Shown here: piece after piece, positions 30,716 to 39,474 of the stretch | How positions within the stretch are numbered: position 1 is the stretch's first letter | How the letters are laid out: every line of letters begins with the position of its first letter | Assembly (NCBI RefSeq): GCF_019802125.1 | Contig: NZ_JAHVHT010000001.1 | Coordinates: 1,426,001 to 1,490,000 of the forward strand | DNA from: Tateyamaria omphalii | GTDB taxonomy: Bacteria; Pseudomonadota; Alphaproteobacteria; Rhodobacterales; Rhodobacteraceae | DNA: 64,000 nucleotides | Direction of reading: 5' to 3' | Made by a program: the position numbers and the translations under genes | The notes under the pieces: model-generated | The model's input: only the letters and a program-made list of their open reading frames with translations | Told to the model about the DNA's origin: nothing | Databases searched by the model: none

Positions 30716-31597
30716 ATGATCCGCGACCTGATCGCTAAATTGCCCAAGGACTTGCCGGTTCTCATTGCCGGACCGACCGCATCAGGCAAATCCGCGCTGG
30801 CTTTGGCCATTGCCGAAGCCAAAGGCGGCGTGATCGTGAATGCCGATGCCAGCCAGGTTTACGACTGTTGGCGGGTGCTGACCGCCCGGCCTTCGGTCGA
30901 GGAAGAAGCCCGCGCGCCTCACCTCCTATATGGTCATGTTGCGTATGATGCGCCCTATTCCACCGGGCATTGGCTGCGCGACGTCACTCCGCTGTTGGAC
31001 GGGCCACGCCCCATCATCGTGGGCGGCACCGGCCTTTACTTCAGCGCACTGACCGAAGGGCTGGCGGATATACCCGAAACACCCCCCGACATTCGGGCGC
31101 TGGGTGATACGCTGGATGTGCCTGCGATGCTGATGAACATTGATCCGGTCACGACCAGCCGGATCGACACAGCCAACCGCGCCCGCGTGCAGCGCGCGTG
31201 GGAGGTGCAACAGGCCACAGGTCGGCCCCTCGCCCATTGGCAGGATCAGACACGCGCGCCGGTTTTGAACGCGGGTGACTTTGTCGGCATCGTCATGGAC
31301 AGCCCAAAGGAGTGGCTGACGCCGCGCATCAAGACCCGATTTGATCAGATGCTGAAAGGCGGAGCGTTGGAGGAGGCGCGCGCGATGCAAGACAGGTTTG
31401 ATCCTGCCCTGCCCGCCTGTCGGGCCATCGGGGCGGCAGAGGCGATGGCAGTGTTGCGCGGCGAGATGGACCATGACACGGCGGTGGAGCGCGCAACAAT
31501 AGCAACCCGCCAATATGCCAAGCGACAACGCACATGGTTTCGCGCGCGGATGGCGGATTGGCACCGGATTTCATCGCCCGACCTGGTTGCCACTTGA
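30716..31597 (+). CDS. miaA: tRNA dimethylallyltransferase
   Basis: A 293-residue enzyme adding dimethylallyl to A37 of tRNAs reading U-starting codons. The P-loop [43 protein letters not shown] and the C-terminal [13 protein letters not shown] identify it. It is divergent from pyrH. An ATG ten codons upstream is an alternative start; the chosen one gives the normal distance to the P-loop. Confidence 0.96.
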   Translation: MIRDLIAKLPKDLPVLIAGPTASGKSALALAIAEAKGGVIVNADASQVYDCWRVLTARPSVEEEARAPHLLYGHVAYDAPYSTGHWLRDVTPLLDGPRPIIVGGTGLYFSALTEGLADIPETPPDIRALGDTLDVPAMLMNIDPVTTSRIDTANRARVQRAWEVQQATGRPLAHWQDQTRAPVLNAGDFVGIVMDSPKEWLTPRIKTRFDQMLKGGALEEARAMQDRFDPALPACRAIGAAEAMAVLRGEMDHDTAVERATIATRQYAKRQRTWFRARMADWHRISSPDLVAT

Positions 31598-31669
31598 CAT
31601 ATTCGACGCAACTGACGCCAGTGTTGTGGGGAATCGCGTCGCCGACTTGTCCAAAACGGACCATTGCCC

Positions 31670-32458
31670 ATGTCCCTGCCGCCGGTCGAGATCAAGCCGT
31701 TGAGCCAACTGACCCTTGGTCAGGATTGGCGGATTGCGCTGGCCCATGACAGGCCACAGCATGTTGTCATCTGGGTGACCCGCGGACAGGGGCGGCTGCT
31801 GCTTAACGGGACTCGGCGCGGCGTGGGCACGCACAATGCCCTTACGATTCCGCCGCACACGCTGTTTTCGCTGGATCTGGGTCGGCAAGGTGTTGGGATG
31901 GCGGCGCTGATCCCAGATGGCACGGAGGTGCGCCTGCCTATTGGCCCCCGTCAGTTGCGGATACGGGATGTGGATGCCATCGGCGAGCTGACGGGCATCT
32001 TTGAAGCCGCACATCGGGAGACAACCCAAGGCAAGGCCCTGGCCCAGGACGCCATTGATGCGCAGATGTCGCTTTTGTCGGTCTGGCTCAGGCGCCAGAT
32101 CGCCCTGCCGGAGAACCTGCCCGTCGCGATGAATGCCGCGGCACGCTTGAGCGCGCGGTTCTGCGAACGGGTGGCACGCGACCATGCAAGCGGGCTGTCG
32201 ATGGCGGAACATGCGGCGGAACTGGGGGTCACTGCCACGCACCTCACCCGCGCCTGCAAGGCGGCGACAGGGCGCACCGCAGCCGACTTGCTGACGGAGC
32301 GCATCCTTTATGCAGCGCGGGTCGCGCTGATTGAAACCGCTGTTCCGGTTCAGGACATTGCCCGGCACCTCGGCTTTGGCTCAGCCGCTTATTTCACCCG
32401 ATTCATGCAGCAGCACACCGGGCAAACACCCACGGCACTGCGCAAGGCAGCGCGATAG
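31670..32458 (+). CDS. AraC family transcriptional regulator
   Basis: A 262-residue regulator. Residues 1-150 are a cupin-like ligand domain (HVVIWVTRGQGRLLLNGTRR...HTLFSLDLG). Residues about 165-260 hold the two helix-turn-helix motifs, GLSMAEHAAELGVTATHLTRAC and PVQDIARHLGFGSAAYFTRF, ending QQHTGQTPTALRK. It precedes the ABC importer operon on the same strand, with twin direct repeats in between, so it is the likely regulator of that transporter. Confidence 0.92.
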   Translation: MSLPPVEIKPLSQLTLGQDWRIALAHDRPQHVVIWVTRGQGRLLLNGTRRGVGTHNALTIPPHTLFSLDLGRQGVGMAALIPDGTEVRLPIGPRQLRIRDVDAIGELTGIFEAAHRETTQGKALAQDAIDAQMSLLSVWLRRQIALPENLPVAMNAAARLSARFCERVARDHASGLSMAEHAAELGVTATHLTRACKAATGRTAADLLTERILYAARVALIETAVPVQDIARHLGFGSAAYFTRFMQQHTGQTPTALRKAAR

Positions 32459-32821
32459 CGTGATCCGGCAAATCCTCCGCCGGTCGCGGGCGATGTCGCA
32501 AACAGGATAGGCAAATGTCGCAAACGTGTTCTGATTTTTGAAACCGCCCCGTTGACCTGTGTGCGTATCTGTTGCCTCATAAGGTCAGGGAACAACAAAG
32601 ACCGCAGATGTGCACGAAGACGTCCGGCACGAACCGGACACACGCACGATGACCCGCCACCTGGGTCTGCTTCGGTCACTGGGGGCGTCAGTGTAGGCAC
32701 AATCACAACCACTTCCATCTGTTGGCTCATCCGAGCCGTGCCAGAGACGTCGACCAAAGAACGTCCGGCAGCCAAAAGCGGCGGCACCTACCCGCCCGAA
32801 GCCACCCAACAGGGGCGATTT
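32459..32821 (+). promoter_or_regulatory. Intergenic control region: twin direct repeats and promoter candidate
   Basis: No gene is seen in these 363 bp. Two exact copies of ATGTCGCAAAC lie at 32493-32503 and 32515-32525, offset 22 bp, about two helical turns, as expected for AraC-family half-sites in tandem. TTGACC at 32552-32557 could be a -35 box with a weak TCATAA at 32577-32582 (19-bp spacer). An inverted repeat GTCCGG...CCGGAC lies further downstream. Confidence 0.5.
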
Positions 32822-33868
32822 ATGGGACTTTTCATACTCAGACGTTTGGGCGTGATGCTGCTGACGGCCTTGTGCCTGACCTTCATCGTGTTCTTCCTGA
32901 CCAATCTCTATCCAAATCTCGAAAAGCTGGCGAAGACCCAAGGCAACTTCCGGATGACGGACGAAGCCGTGGCAAGCTGGCTGGACGACCGCGGATACAT
33001 CGACAACACGTTCGTGAAATATGGTCGCTGGCTGGGTGTCGTCCCCGGTTGGGTGACAGAAAAGGAAGACGGCACCGTTACAGGTCAATGCTTTGCAGAG
33101 AATGCGCCGGTCGCGGAGCGCGCGACCTTTTGTGGCGTGTTGCAAGGCGATTGGGGCTTTTCGCTGGTGTTCAAGGATGAGGTCAGCAACATCGTCGCCA
33201 CCCGGCTTGCAGCCACGGGCAAGTTGATGGGCTTTGTCCTGCTGGTCATGGTGCCGATGTCGCTGATCGTGGGCGTGCTTGCGGGGATGCGTGAGGGGTC
33301 GGGGCTGGACCGGTCGTTGTCCACCTTCTCTATCGCTACGACGGCGACGCCCGAATACGTGTCCGGCGTGATCTTCATAGCCATTTTCGCCTCCTCCGCC
33401 TTTGGCCTCAAATGGTTCAAGGGGTCGGCAACGCAGGCCATCGAGAATGCGACATTCGAAAACTTCACCCTGCCCGTGCTGACCATTGCGCTTTATGGCA
33501 TGGGATACATCGCGCGAATGACGCGGGCGAGCATGACCGAGGTCATGACGGCGCAATACATCCGAACGGCGCGGCTGAAGGGCGTGAGTTTCGGCAACAT
33601 CGTCCTCAAGCACGCTCTTCGCAATGCGCTCATCGCGCCCTTCACGGTGATCATGCTGCAGATCCCGTGGCTCTTGAACGGCGTTGTGATCGTCGAGACG
33701 CTCTTTAACTACAAGGGCTTTGGCTGGCTCTTGGTACAAGCGGCAGGCAACAACGACATTGAGCTTCTGCTCGCCGTGTCTGTCGTATCCGTCGTCGTGG
33801 TGCTGATCACGCAGCTGATCTCGGACATCGGCTACGTGTTTCTCAACCCGCGTATTCGCATTTCCTAA
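32822..33868 (+). CDS. ABC transporter permease (oligopeptide/nickel type, DppB-like)
   Basis: A 348-residue inner-membrane permease. The N-terminal helix LRRLGVMLLTALCLTFIVFFL is typical of DppB/OppB proteins. It is followed by an unusually long periplasmic segment (about residues 35-130) and the transport domain with the EAA-type loop YIRTARLKGVSFGNIVLKHALRN contacting the ATPase. AGGGGCG lies ahead of the ATG. It pairs with the second permease 12 bp downstream. Confidence 0.9.
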   Translation: MGLFILRRLGVMLLTALCLTFIVFFLTNLYPNLEKLAKTQGNFRMTDEAVASWLDDRGYIDNTFVKYGRWLGVVPGWVTEKEDGTVTGQCFAENAPVAERATFCGVLQGDWGFSLVFKDEVSNIVATRLAATGKLMGFVLLVMVPMSLIVGVLAGMREGSGLDRSLSTFSIATTATPEYVSGVIFIAIFASSAFGLKWFKGSATQAIENATFENFTLPVLTIALYGMGYIARMTRASMTEVMTAQYIRTARLKGVSFGNIVLKHALRNALIAPFTVIMLQIPWLLNGVVIVETLFNYKGFGWLLVQAAGNNDIELLLAVSVVSVVVVLITQLISDIGYVFLNPRIRIS

Positions 33869-33880
33869 GGAGGCAGACCC

Positions 33881-35332
33881 ATGGACCCTTTGACATGGAC
33901 CGGCCCGCTTGGGCAATTTCTGGACCCGGTGCTGTATGTACTGTCCGCAATCTTTCTGATCGCCGTGCTGATCCAGATCGTGATGAGTGTGGCGACCGGT
34001 GGGTCGCGGGTCGTGACGAACCCGGATGGCACGCTCAGTTCGGCAGGCGGGGCGTATGACCTGTCCGCTACCGCGACGCGCTGGACGGGCGCGGCCCTGC
34101 TGCTGGTGGTCTTGGCGTATATCATACTCGGCGTTTTTGGTGGACCGGGCACAACCGGCATCATCGGCGGGATGAGCCAGCAGTTGATCCCGGTCTGGAT
34201 CGCGCTGATCGCGACCTTCGCGCTGTCGATCACCTTTAAGCGCAAGCTGGGGCTTTACGGCAAACTCTTTGACTCCACTGTTGGCATGATCGGTTTCGCG
34301 CTGGTGATGTTCTGGGTCTATGCCGGTGCAATGGCGGGCCTGTTGGACTGGATCACCACCCATGACAGTCTGAGCCAAGTGTCCGGCATGAAGAACAAGG
34401 TGCCGGGCACGCCCATGCGCGGGGCCGAGGACGGCGAATACGCCTGGTACCTGCTGGGCGGAGACAACCTTGCCCGCGACGTGTTTAGCCGCCTTTTCAA
34501 AGGCGCTTGGATCGTGGTGCAGATTGCGCCACTGGCAACGCTCTTTGCCTTCATGGTCGGGATCACGCTGGGCCTGCCTGCGGGCTACTATGGCGGTCGG
34601 CTCGACACGCTTCTGTCGTTCCTTGCCAACCTGATCCTCGCCTTCCCCGTGATCCTGCTGTTCTACCTGCTGGTCACACCGGAAATCGTGGCGACGGGCA
34701 TTCCGAACTACATGGCGACGGTGCTGTTCGTCTTTCCATTGATCTTTGTCGGTGTCCTGCTGAACTCGCGCTACTACACGCAGCCGAGTTTCCGCACGCC
34801 GCTTTTGATCATCGTGCTGGGGATCATGGGCTGGATCTACCTATCGCTGATCTCGGACGGCGGAACAAAGGTGGCGGTGCTGCCCGAGTTCCTCGACCTG
34901 TTCGACATCGATCCGGGTATCCTCGTGGTGTTTGTGTCCGTGGTCTTCGTCAACGCCCCTACGGTGTTCCGGATCGTGCGCGGCCTCGCCCTCGACATCA
35001 AGACGCGGGACTACGTGGCGGCTGCTCAGACGCGCGGCGAAGGGCCATGGTACATCATGCTGTGGGAGATCCTGCCCAATGCGCGCGGGCCGCTGATCGT
35101 CGATTTCTGCCTGCGCATTGGCTACACCACCATCCTGCTGGGCACCTTGGGCTTCTTTGGCCTGGGTCTTCAAAGCGAAAGCCCGGATTGGGGAACGACC
35201 ATCAATGCCGGTCGGCGTTTGCTGTCGGTCTATCCGCATGCCGCCATCGCACCTGCTCTGTCGCTGCTTACCCTGGTGTTGGGTTTGAACCTGTTGGCGG
35301 ATGGGCTGCGCGAAGAAAGCCTCAAGGATTGA
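33881..35332 (+). CDS. ABC transporter permease (DppC-like, extended N-terminus)
   Basis: A 483-residue permease, much longer than the usual 280-300. The first 150 residues add about four extra hydrophobic helices (LYVLSAIFLIAVLIQIVM, ALLLVVLAYIILGVF and others). The core then shows GGDNLARDVFSRLFKGAW, the DppC entry motif, and the EAA loop YVAAAQTRGEGPWYIMLWEILPN, ending LNLLADGLREESLKD. AAGGAGG precedes the ATG. Confidence 0.9.
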   Translation: MDPLTWTGPLGQFLDPVLYVLSAIFLIAVLIQIVMSVATGGSRVVTNPDGTLSSAGGAYDLSATATRWTGAALLLVVLAYIILGVFGGPGTTGIIGGMSQQLIPVWIALIATFALSITFKRKLGLYGKLFDSTVGMIGFALVMFWVYAGAMAGLLDWITTHDSLSQVSGMKNKVPGTPMRGAEDGEYAWYLLGGDNLARDVFSRLFKGAWIVVQIAPLATLFAFMVGITLGLPAGYYGGRLDTLLSFLANLILAFPVILLFYLLVTPEIVATGIPNYMATVLFVFPLIFVGVLLNSRYYTQPSFRTPLLIIVLGIMGWIYLSLISDGGTKVAVLPEFLDLFDIDPGILVVFVSVVFVNAPTVFRIVRGLALDIKTRDYVAAAQTRGEGPWYIMLWEILPNARGPLIVDFCLRIGYTTILLGTLGFFGLGLQSESPDWGTTINAGRRLLSVYPHAAIAPALSLLTLVLGLNLLADGLREESLKD

Positions 35333-35374
35333 GCGCAGGGCCTGACCCACACAGAAGAAACCTGGGAGCCAAAC

Positions 35375-35398
35375 ATGGCAAACGGAGCAACACTTTAG
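35375..35398 (+). other. Seven-codon micro-ORF with strong ribosome-binding site
   Basis: GGGAG lies 6 nt before an ATG that opens MANGATL and stops. It sits between the permease and ATPase genes, directly before a GC-rich palindrome. It may be a translated leader or the stump of an older gene start; neither can be settled here. Confidence 0.25.
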
Positions 35399-35409
35399 CA
35401 ACGGAGGGA

Positions 35410-35456
35410 CCGGGGGCCAGCCCCCGGACCCCCGTCGTATTTTTGGTCAAAAGAAG
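35410..35456. repeat. GC-rich intergenic palindrome inside the ABC operon
   Basis: CCGGGGGC and GCCCCCGG form a perfect 8-bp stem with a CA loop (35410-35427). It is followed by GTATTTTTGGTCAAAAGAAG, a motif with relatives near 81-105 and 50979-51000. Inside an operon it might attenuate or stabilise mRNA. Confidence 0.5.
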
Positions 35457-35484
35457 CCCGAAGGGCACGCACTGACTGGGAGAG

Positions 35485-37590
35485 ATGAAGATGGCGAAAC
35501 AGGACTATGATGCGGCTTACTCGGGGCCGATCCTTGAGATCGACAAGCTGAGCATTTCCTTCTTCACGCGGCTGCGGGAAATTCCTGCGGTCATGGACTT
35601 TTCGGTGACGGTACAGCCCGGTGAGGCGGTCGGGCTGGTTGGAGAGTCAGGTTGCGGCAAGTCGACCGTGGCCCTGGGCGTCATGCAGGATCTGGGCAAG
35701 AACGGGCGTGTTGTCGGTGGGTCGATCAAGTTCAAGGGCCGTGATCTGGGCGAGATGAGCATGGAGGAGCTGCGCGACATTCGCGGCTCCGAGATCGCGA
35801 TGATCTACCAGGAACCGATGGCGTCCCTAAACCCGGCCATGAAAATCGGCAAGCAGCTCATGGAAGTACCGATGATCCATCAAGGGATGAGCGAGAAGGA
35901 CGCTTATGACCGCGCCTTGCAGGTGGTCACCGACGTAAAGCTGCCTGACCCCAAGCGCATTCTGAACAGCTTTCCGCATCAGCTGTCGGGCGGGCAACAG
36001 CAGCGCATCGTGATTGCGATGGCACTCATGTCTGAGCCGTCGCTCCTCATCCTTGATGAGCCAACCACCGCGCTGGACGTGACGGTCGAGGCCGCCGTGG
36101 TCGAGCTGGTTAAAGACTTGGGCAAGAAATACGGCACCTCGATGCTGTTCATCTCGCACAACCTTGGCCTGGTGCTGGAAACCTGCGACCGTATCTGCGT
36201 GATGTATTCGGGCGAGGCCGTCGAACGTGGAAGCATCAAGCAGGTGTTCGACGAGATGCAGCACCCCTACACCCAGGCGTTGTTCCGCTCGATCCCCCTG
36301 CCCGGCGCGGACAAGAACGCGCGGCCGCTGGTCGCGATCCCCGGCAACTTCCCCCTGCCCCACGAACGCCCGCCGGGATGCAATTTTGGCCCCCGTTGCG
36401 ACTATTTCGAAGAAGGGTTGTGCAACGAGGACAAGGCGATCCCGATGTTCCCAGCCAATGATGATGGCAGCCACGAAACGCGCTGCCTGAAGTTCAAGGA
36501 AATCGACTGGAATGCCCCACTGACCGTGGGCGAGCAGAAGCAAAAGGGCGAAGTCGGCGACGTTGTCCTGAAGATGGACAAGCTCAAGAAGTATTACGAG
36601 GTGGCCGCGTCTGCCCTATTCTCGTCCGGTGAAAAGAAGGTGGTCAAAGCCAATGAAACTCTGAGTTTCGAGGCACGCGAATCCGAAACGCTCGCCATCG
36701 TCGGCGAATCCGGGTGCGGAAAATCCACCTTTGCCAAGGTTCTGATGGGGCTGGAGACAGCCACCGAAGGGTCGATCACCCTTGGCAACAAGGCCATTCA
36801 GGATGTGCCGATCGAAGAGCGGGACACGCAGACCGTCGCTGACGTGCAGATGGTCTTCCAGAACCCCTTCGACACGCTCAACCCGTCCATGACGGTCGGG
36901 CGCCAGATCATCCGTGCGCTCGAGATTTTCAAGGTAGGCAAGAACGAGGCGGAACGGCATCAACGGATGCTGGAGCTGCTCGATCTGGTGAAACTGCCCC
37001 GCGCCTTCGCCGACCGGATGCCGCGACAATTGTCCGGCGGTCAGAAGCAGCGCGTGGGCATCGCCCGCGCCTTTGCTGGTGACGCGCGGATCGTGGTTGC
37101 GGATGAACCTGTTTCCGCCCTCGACGTGTCGGTGCAGGCGGCTGTGACCGACCTGCTGATGGAAATCCAGCGCGAGCAGAAGACGACGCTTCTGTTCATC
37201 AGCCATGACCTGTCCATCGTGCGCTATCTCAGCGACCGGGTGATGGTCATGTATCTCGGCCACGTGGTCGAATTGGGCTCGACCGAACAGGTCTTTGCCC
37301 CGCCTTACCACCCTTACACCGAAGCGCTTCTGAGCGCGGTGCCCATTGCTGACACGTCCGTCGAAAAACAGCACATCGTGCTCGAGGGCGACATTCCGTC
37401 AGCCATGAACCCGCCCCCAGGCTGCCCATTCCAGACCCGGTGTCGTTGGAAATCAGAAGTGCCAGGCGGTCTGTGCGAAAAGGAGGTGCCGCCCGTGCGC
37501 CATCTGGCCGAAGGACACCAGGTCAAATGTCACCTTGCCGATGACATCCTTGCTCGGATGGAGCCGGTGATCAAAATCGCGGCGGAGTGA
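35485..37590 (+). CDS. ABC transporter ATP-binding protein, fused double NBD (DppD-DppF type)
   Basis: A 701-residue protein with two complete ATPase cassettes. First: Walker A GESGCGKST (residues 53-61), signature LSGGQQQR, Walker B LLILDEPTTALD and an oligopeptide-type C-terminal CNFGPRCDYFEEGLC. Second: Walker A at about residue 410, signature LSGGQKQR, Walker B IVVADEPVSALD and CPFQTRCRW. It powers the two permeases upstream. No substrate-binding protein gene is in the operon. The stop abuts the stop of the convergent gene. Confidence 0.94.
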   Translation: MKMAKQDYDAAYSGPILEIDKLSISFFTRLREIPAVMDFSVTVQPGEAVGLVGESGCGKSTVALGVMQDLGKNGRVVGGSIKFKGRDLGEMSMEELRDIRGSEIAMIYQEPMASLNPAMKIGKQLMEVPMIHQGMSEKDAYDRALQVVTDVKLPDPKRILNSFPHQLSGGQQQRIVIAMALMSEPSLLILDEPTTALDVTVEAAVVELVKDLGKKYGTSMLFISHNLGLVLETCDRICVMYSGEAVERGSIKQVFDEMQHPYTQALFRSIPLPGADKNARPLVAIPGNFPLPHERPPGCNFGPRCDYFEEGLCNEDKAIPMFPANDDGSHETRCLKFKEIDWNAPLTVGEQKQKGEVGDVVLKMDKLKKYYEVAASALFSSGEKKVVKANETLSFEARESETLAIVGESGCGKSTFAKVLMGLETATEGSITLGNKAIQDVPIEERDTQTVADVQMVFQNPFDTLNPSMTVGRQIIRALEIFKVGKNEAERHQRMLELLDLVKLPRAFADRMPRQLSGGQKQRVGIARAFAGDARIVVADEPVSALDVSVQAAVTDLLMEIQREQKTTLLFISHDLSIVRYLSDRVMVMYLGHVVELGSTEQVFAPPYHPYTEALLSAVPIADTSVEKQHIVLEGDIPSAMNPPPGCPFQTRCRWKSEVPGGLCEKEVPPVRHLAEGHQVKCHLADDILARMEPVIKIAAE

Positions 37591-38076
37591 TCACACCACG
37601 TCGGCGGCGGCGGTGTAGTTTTCCATGAACTGCCAGAAAGCGGGTATTGCGACCGTCTCTGCCCAGTATCGCAGGTCTGTCGCATTCGTTGCCAGTGCCC
37701 CAAGGCAATAAGCGGTCCAGAACTGCCACGCCCGCTTGACGGTTCGGGACAGGATCAACGTCCAAAGAAAGCCAAGCGGCCCAATCGCGACAGCAGCAAT
37801 GTACGCCGCCATCGTTATGTCCGCCGCCAGCAGACCGTACAATGTGACGTAGTCGAGCGTGATCAGAAACAGAAACCCGATATTCGACGCGAAAAGCGTT
37901 CCGGCAATCGCCCCAGCAATCCCACCTGCTGCCAGCATATCCAGGTGAAATCGGCGTGCGGACGGGCTTTGGTGGATCAGTTTTGGCTTCGAGACCACCA
38001 CGTCTTCCGCGTTCAGCGTGCGCCCCTTGTTGATGCGCGCCAGCCGCTCGTCGAATGTGGATTGCCCCGGTTTCAT
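37591..38076 (-). CDS. Hypothetical membrane protein
   Basis: A 161-residue protein I cannot assign. The first 45 residues are charged (MKPGQSTFDERLARINKGRT). Three or four hydrophobic helices follow: MLAAGGIAGAIAGTLFAS, FLFLITLDYVTLYGLLAA, YIAAVAIGPLGFLWTLIL and WTAYCLGALATN. Its stop codon is immediately next to that of the ABC ATPase. A short palindrome lies upstream of the start. Confidence 0.7.
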   Translation of the reverse strand: MKPGQSTFDERLARINKGRTLNAEDVVVSKPKLIHQSPSARRFHLDMLAAGGIAGAIAGTLFASNIGFLFLITLDYVTLYGLLAADITMAAYIAAVAIGPLGFLWTLILSRTVKRAWQFWTAYCLGALATNATDLRYWAETVAIPAFWQFMENYTAAADVV

Positions 38077-38094
38077 GCCTGCCCCTGCCCTTTT

Positions 38095-38109
38095 TCTCGT
38101 TAAACGAGA
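38095..38109. promoter_or_regulatory. Palindrome upstream of the hypothetical membrane protein
   Basis: TCTCGTTAAACGAGA is a perfect 7-bp inverted repeat around one base, 19 nt upstream of the start codon. The 1-nt centre suits a protein-binding operator better than an RNA hairpin. A TGGCAGG...TGGCAG direct repeat lies just beyond it. Confidence 0.35.
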
Positions 38110-38164
38110 TAGTGGGGTCTCGTGGCAGGTTTGTGGCAGAAAACGCTCAATGGCGCGGCGCGGG

Positions 38165-38752
38165 TCAGCTGCCCCAGATCACCTTGACGTAGTTGCGTGT
38201 TTCGCGGAAAGGCGGCACGCCGTTGTACTTCTTCACGGCACCCGGCCCGGCATTGTAGGCAGCTAGGGCCAGACGCCAGCTTCCGAAGGTGCGGTACTGT
38301 TCCTTGAGATAGCGCGCGCCGCCATCGAGGTTCTGTGCCGGATCCTCGCGATCAACGCCGAGACTGCGCGCCGTTGCTGGCATAAGCTGCGCCAGACCAT
38401 AGGCACCCTTGTGCGACTTCGCCTTTGAATTCCACCCACTTTCCTGCTGCACAAGGCGCAGGAACAGATCCTCGGGCACGCCATGACGCCGGGCCGCGTC
38501 CCTTGCCATGTTCAGGTAGGGACCCCGGTACTTTCCAGTAAACCGCTTGGTTTCGCTATCCCATTTGGTTGGCGTAACGACCTTGCGCGGCTGTAGCCGG
38601 ACCGAGTTCGAGTATTGCTTCGCGGCGCGCGTGTCCAAGACCTTGGTCTGGGACTTGAACAAGTTGTTTCGGCTCTTCGAAGACAGGCTTTGCGCCATGC
38701 CCGCGTCCGCAACAAAGGCGGCGACAATCGCCCCGACCCAGAATGCCCGCAT
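38165..38752 (-). CDS. Lytic transglycosylase (SLT domain)
   Basis: A 195-residue exported murein-cleaving enzyme. The signal peptide [20 protein letters not shown] leads into a basic linker. The SLT domain shows [19 protein letters not shown] with the catalytic glutamate, [19 protein letters not shown] and [24 protein letters not shown]. The start was chosen for the signal peptide and the upstream GGGGACGG. It is divergent from ssb and shares a control region with a CtrA-like box. Confidence 0.9.
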   Translation of the reverse strand: MRAFWVGAIVAAFVADAGMAQSLSSKSRNNLFKSQTKVLDTRAAKQYSNSVRLQPRKVVTPTKWDSETKRFTGKYRGPYLNMARDAARRHGVPEDLFLRLVQQESGWNSKAKSHKGAYGLAQLMPATARSLGVDREDPAQNLDGGARYLKEQYRTFGSWRLALAAYNAGPGAVKKYNGVPPFRETRNYVKVIWGS

Positions 38753-38835
38753 CTTCACCGTCCCCAGCTCGTACACTGCCACCGTTTCTTGGCGCGCAAT
38801 ATACGGCTTTTTCGCCAGTTTACTACCTCCGAGAT

Positions 38836-38851
38836 TTAAGTCTGCGTTAAC
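38836..38851. promoter_or_regulatory. CtrA-type box between lytic transglycosylase and ssb
   Basis: TTAA-GTCTGCG-TTAAC fits the alphaproteobacterial CtrA full site TTAA-N7-TTAAC exactly. It lies in the 170-bp divergent region, 72 bp before the ssb start. TTAA is rare in this GC-rich window, which makes a chance match less likely. Confidence 0.55.
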
Positions 38852-38922
38852 CAAGTGTAGTCTAGCCAGAACACAAAGGCCGAGGCGTGGAATCAGCCCG
38901 GCACGGGACAAAGGGAAAAGAC

Positions 38923-39420
38923 ATGGCAGGCTCAGTCAACAAGGTCATTCTGATCGGCAATCTGGGGCGCGACCCCGAAGTGCGCACGTTCCAGAACGGC
39001 GGCAAGGTGTGCAACCTGCGCATCGCGACCTCCGAGACATGGAAGGATCGCAACACGGGTGAGCGCAAGGAACGGACCGAATGGCACTCGGTCGCGATTT
39101 TCTCTGAACCGCTGGCGCGTGTGGCCGAGCAATATCTGCGCAAGGGGTCCAAGGTGTATCTCGAAGGGCAACTGGAAACCCGCAAATGGCAGGACCAGTC
39201 GGGCCAGGACCGCTATTCAACTGAAGTTGTACTGCGCCCCTACACCTCGACCCTGACCATGCTGGACGGTCGCGGCGAAGGCGGCGGCGGAGGAGGCAGC
39301 TACGGTGGCGGCGGTGGCGGCCAGATGGGCTATGACGACCAGGGCGGCGGTTATGGTGGCGGCAGCAGCCAGCCAAGCCCGGCGCCCAGCCGCGATCTGG
39401 ATGATGAAATTCCGTTCTAA
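38923..39420 (+). CDS. ssb: Single-stranded DNA-binding protein
   Basis: A 165-residue SSB. The OB fold runs from [21 protein letters not shown] through [23 protein letters not shown] to about residue 110. A glycine-rich flexible tail and the acidic tip DLDDEIPF, which docks partner proteins, follow. AAGGGAAAAG precedes the ATG. A clear terminator follows. Confidence 0.97.
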   Translation: MAGSVNKVILIGNLGRDPEVRTFQNGGKVCNLRIATSETWKDRNTGERKERTEWHSVAIFSEPLARVAEQYLRKGSKVYLEGQLETRKWQDQSGQDRYSTEVVLRPYTSTLTMLDGRGEGGGGGGSYGGGGGGQMGYDDQGGGYGGGSSQPSPAPSRDLDDEIPF

Positions 39421-39438
39421 GTCGAGCGATCTGATTGC

Positions 39439-39469
39439 CAAAGGCCCGCCATTCCGGTGGGCCTTTTTC
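39439..39469 (+). terminator. Rho-independent terminator of ssb
   Basis: AAGGCCCGCC pairs with GGTGGGCCTT over 10 bp (one G-U) with a 5-nt ATTCC loop, followed by a T run. It starts about 20 nt after the ssb stop and ends just before the convergent gene's stop. Confidence 0.85.
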
Positions 39470-39474
39470 TTGGA

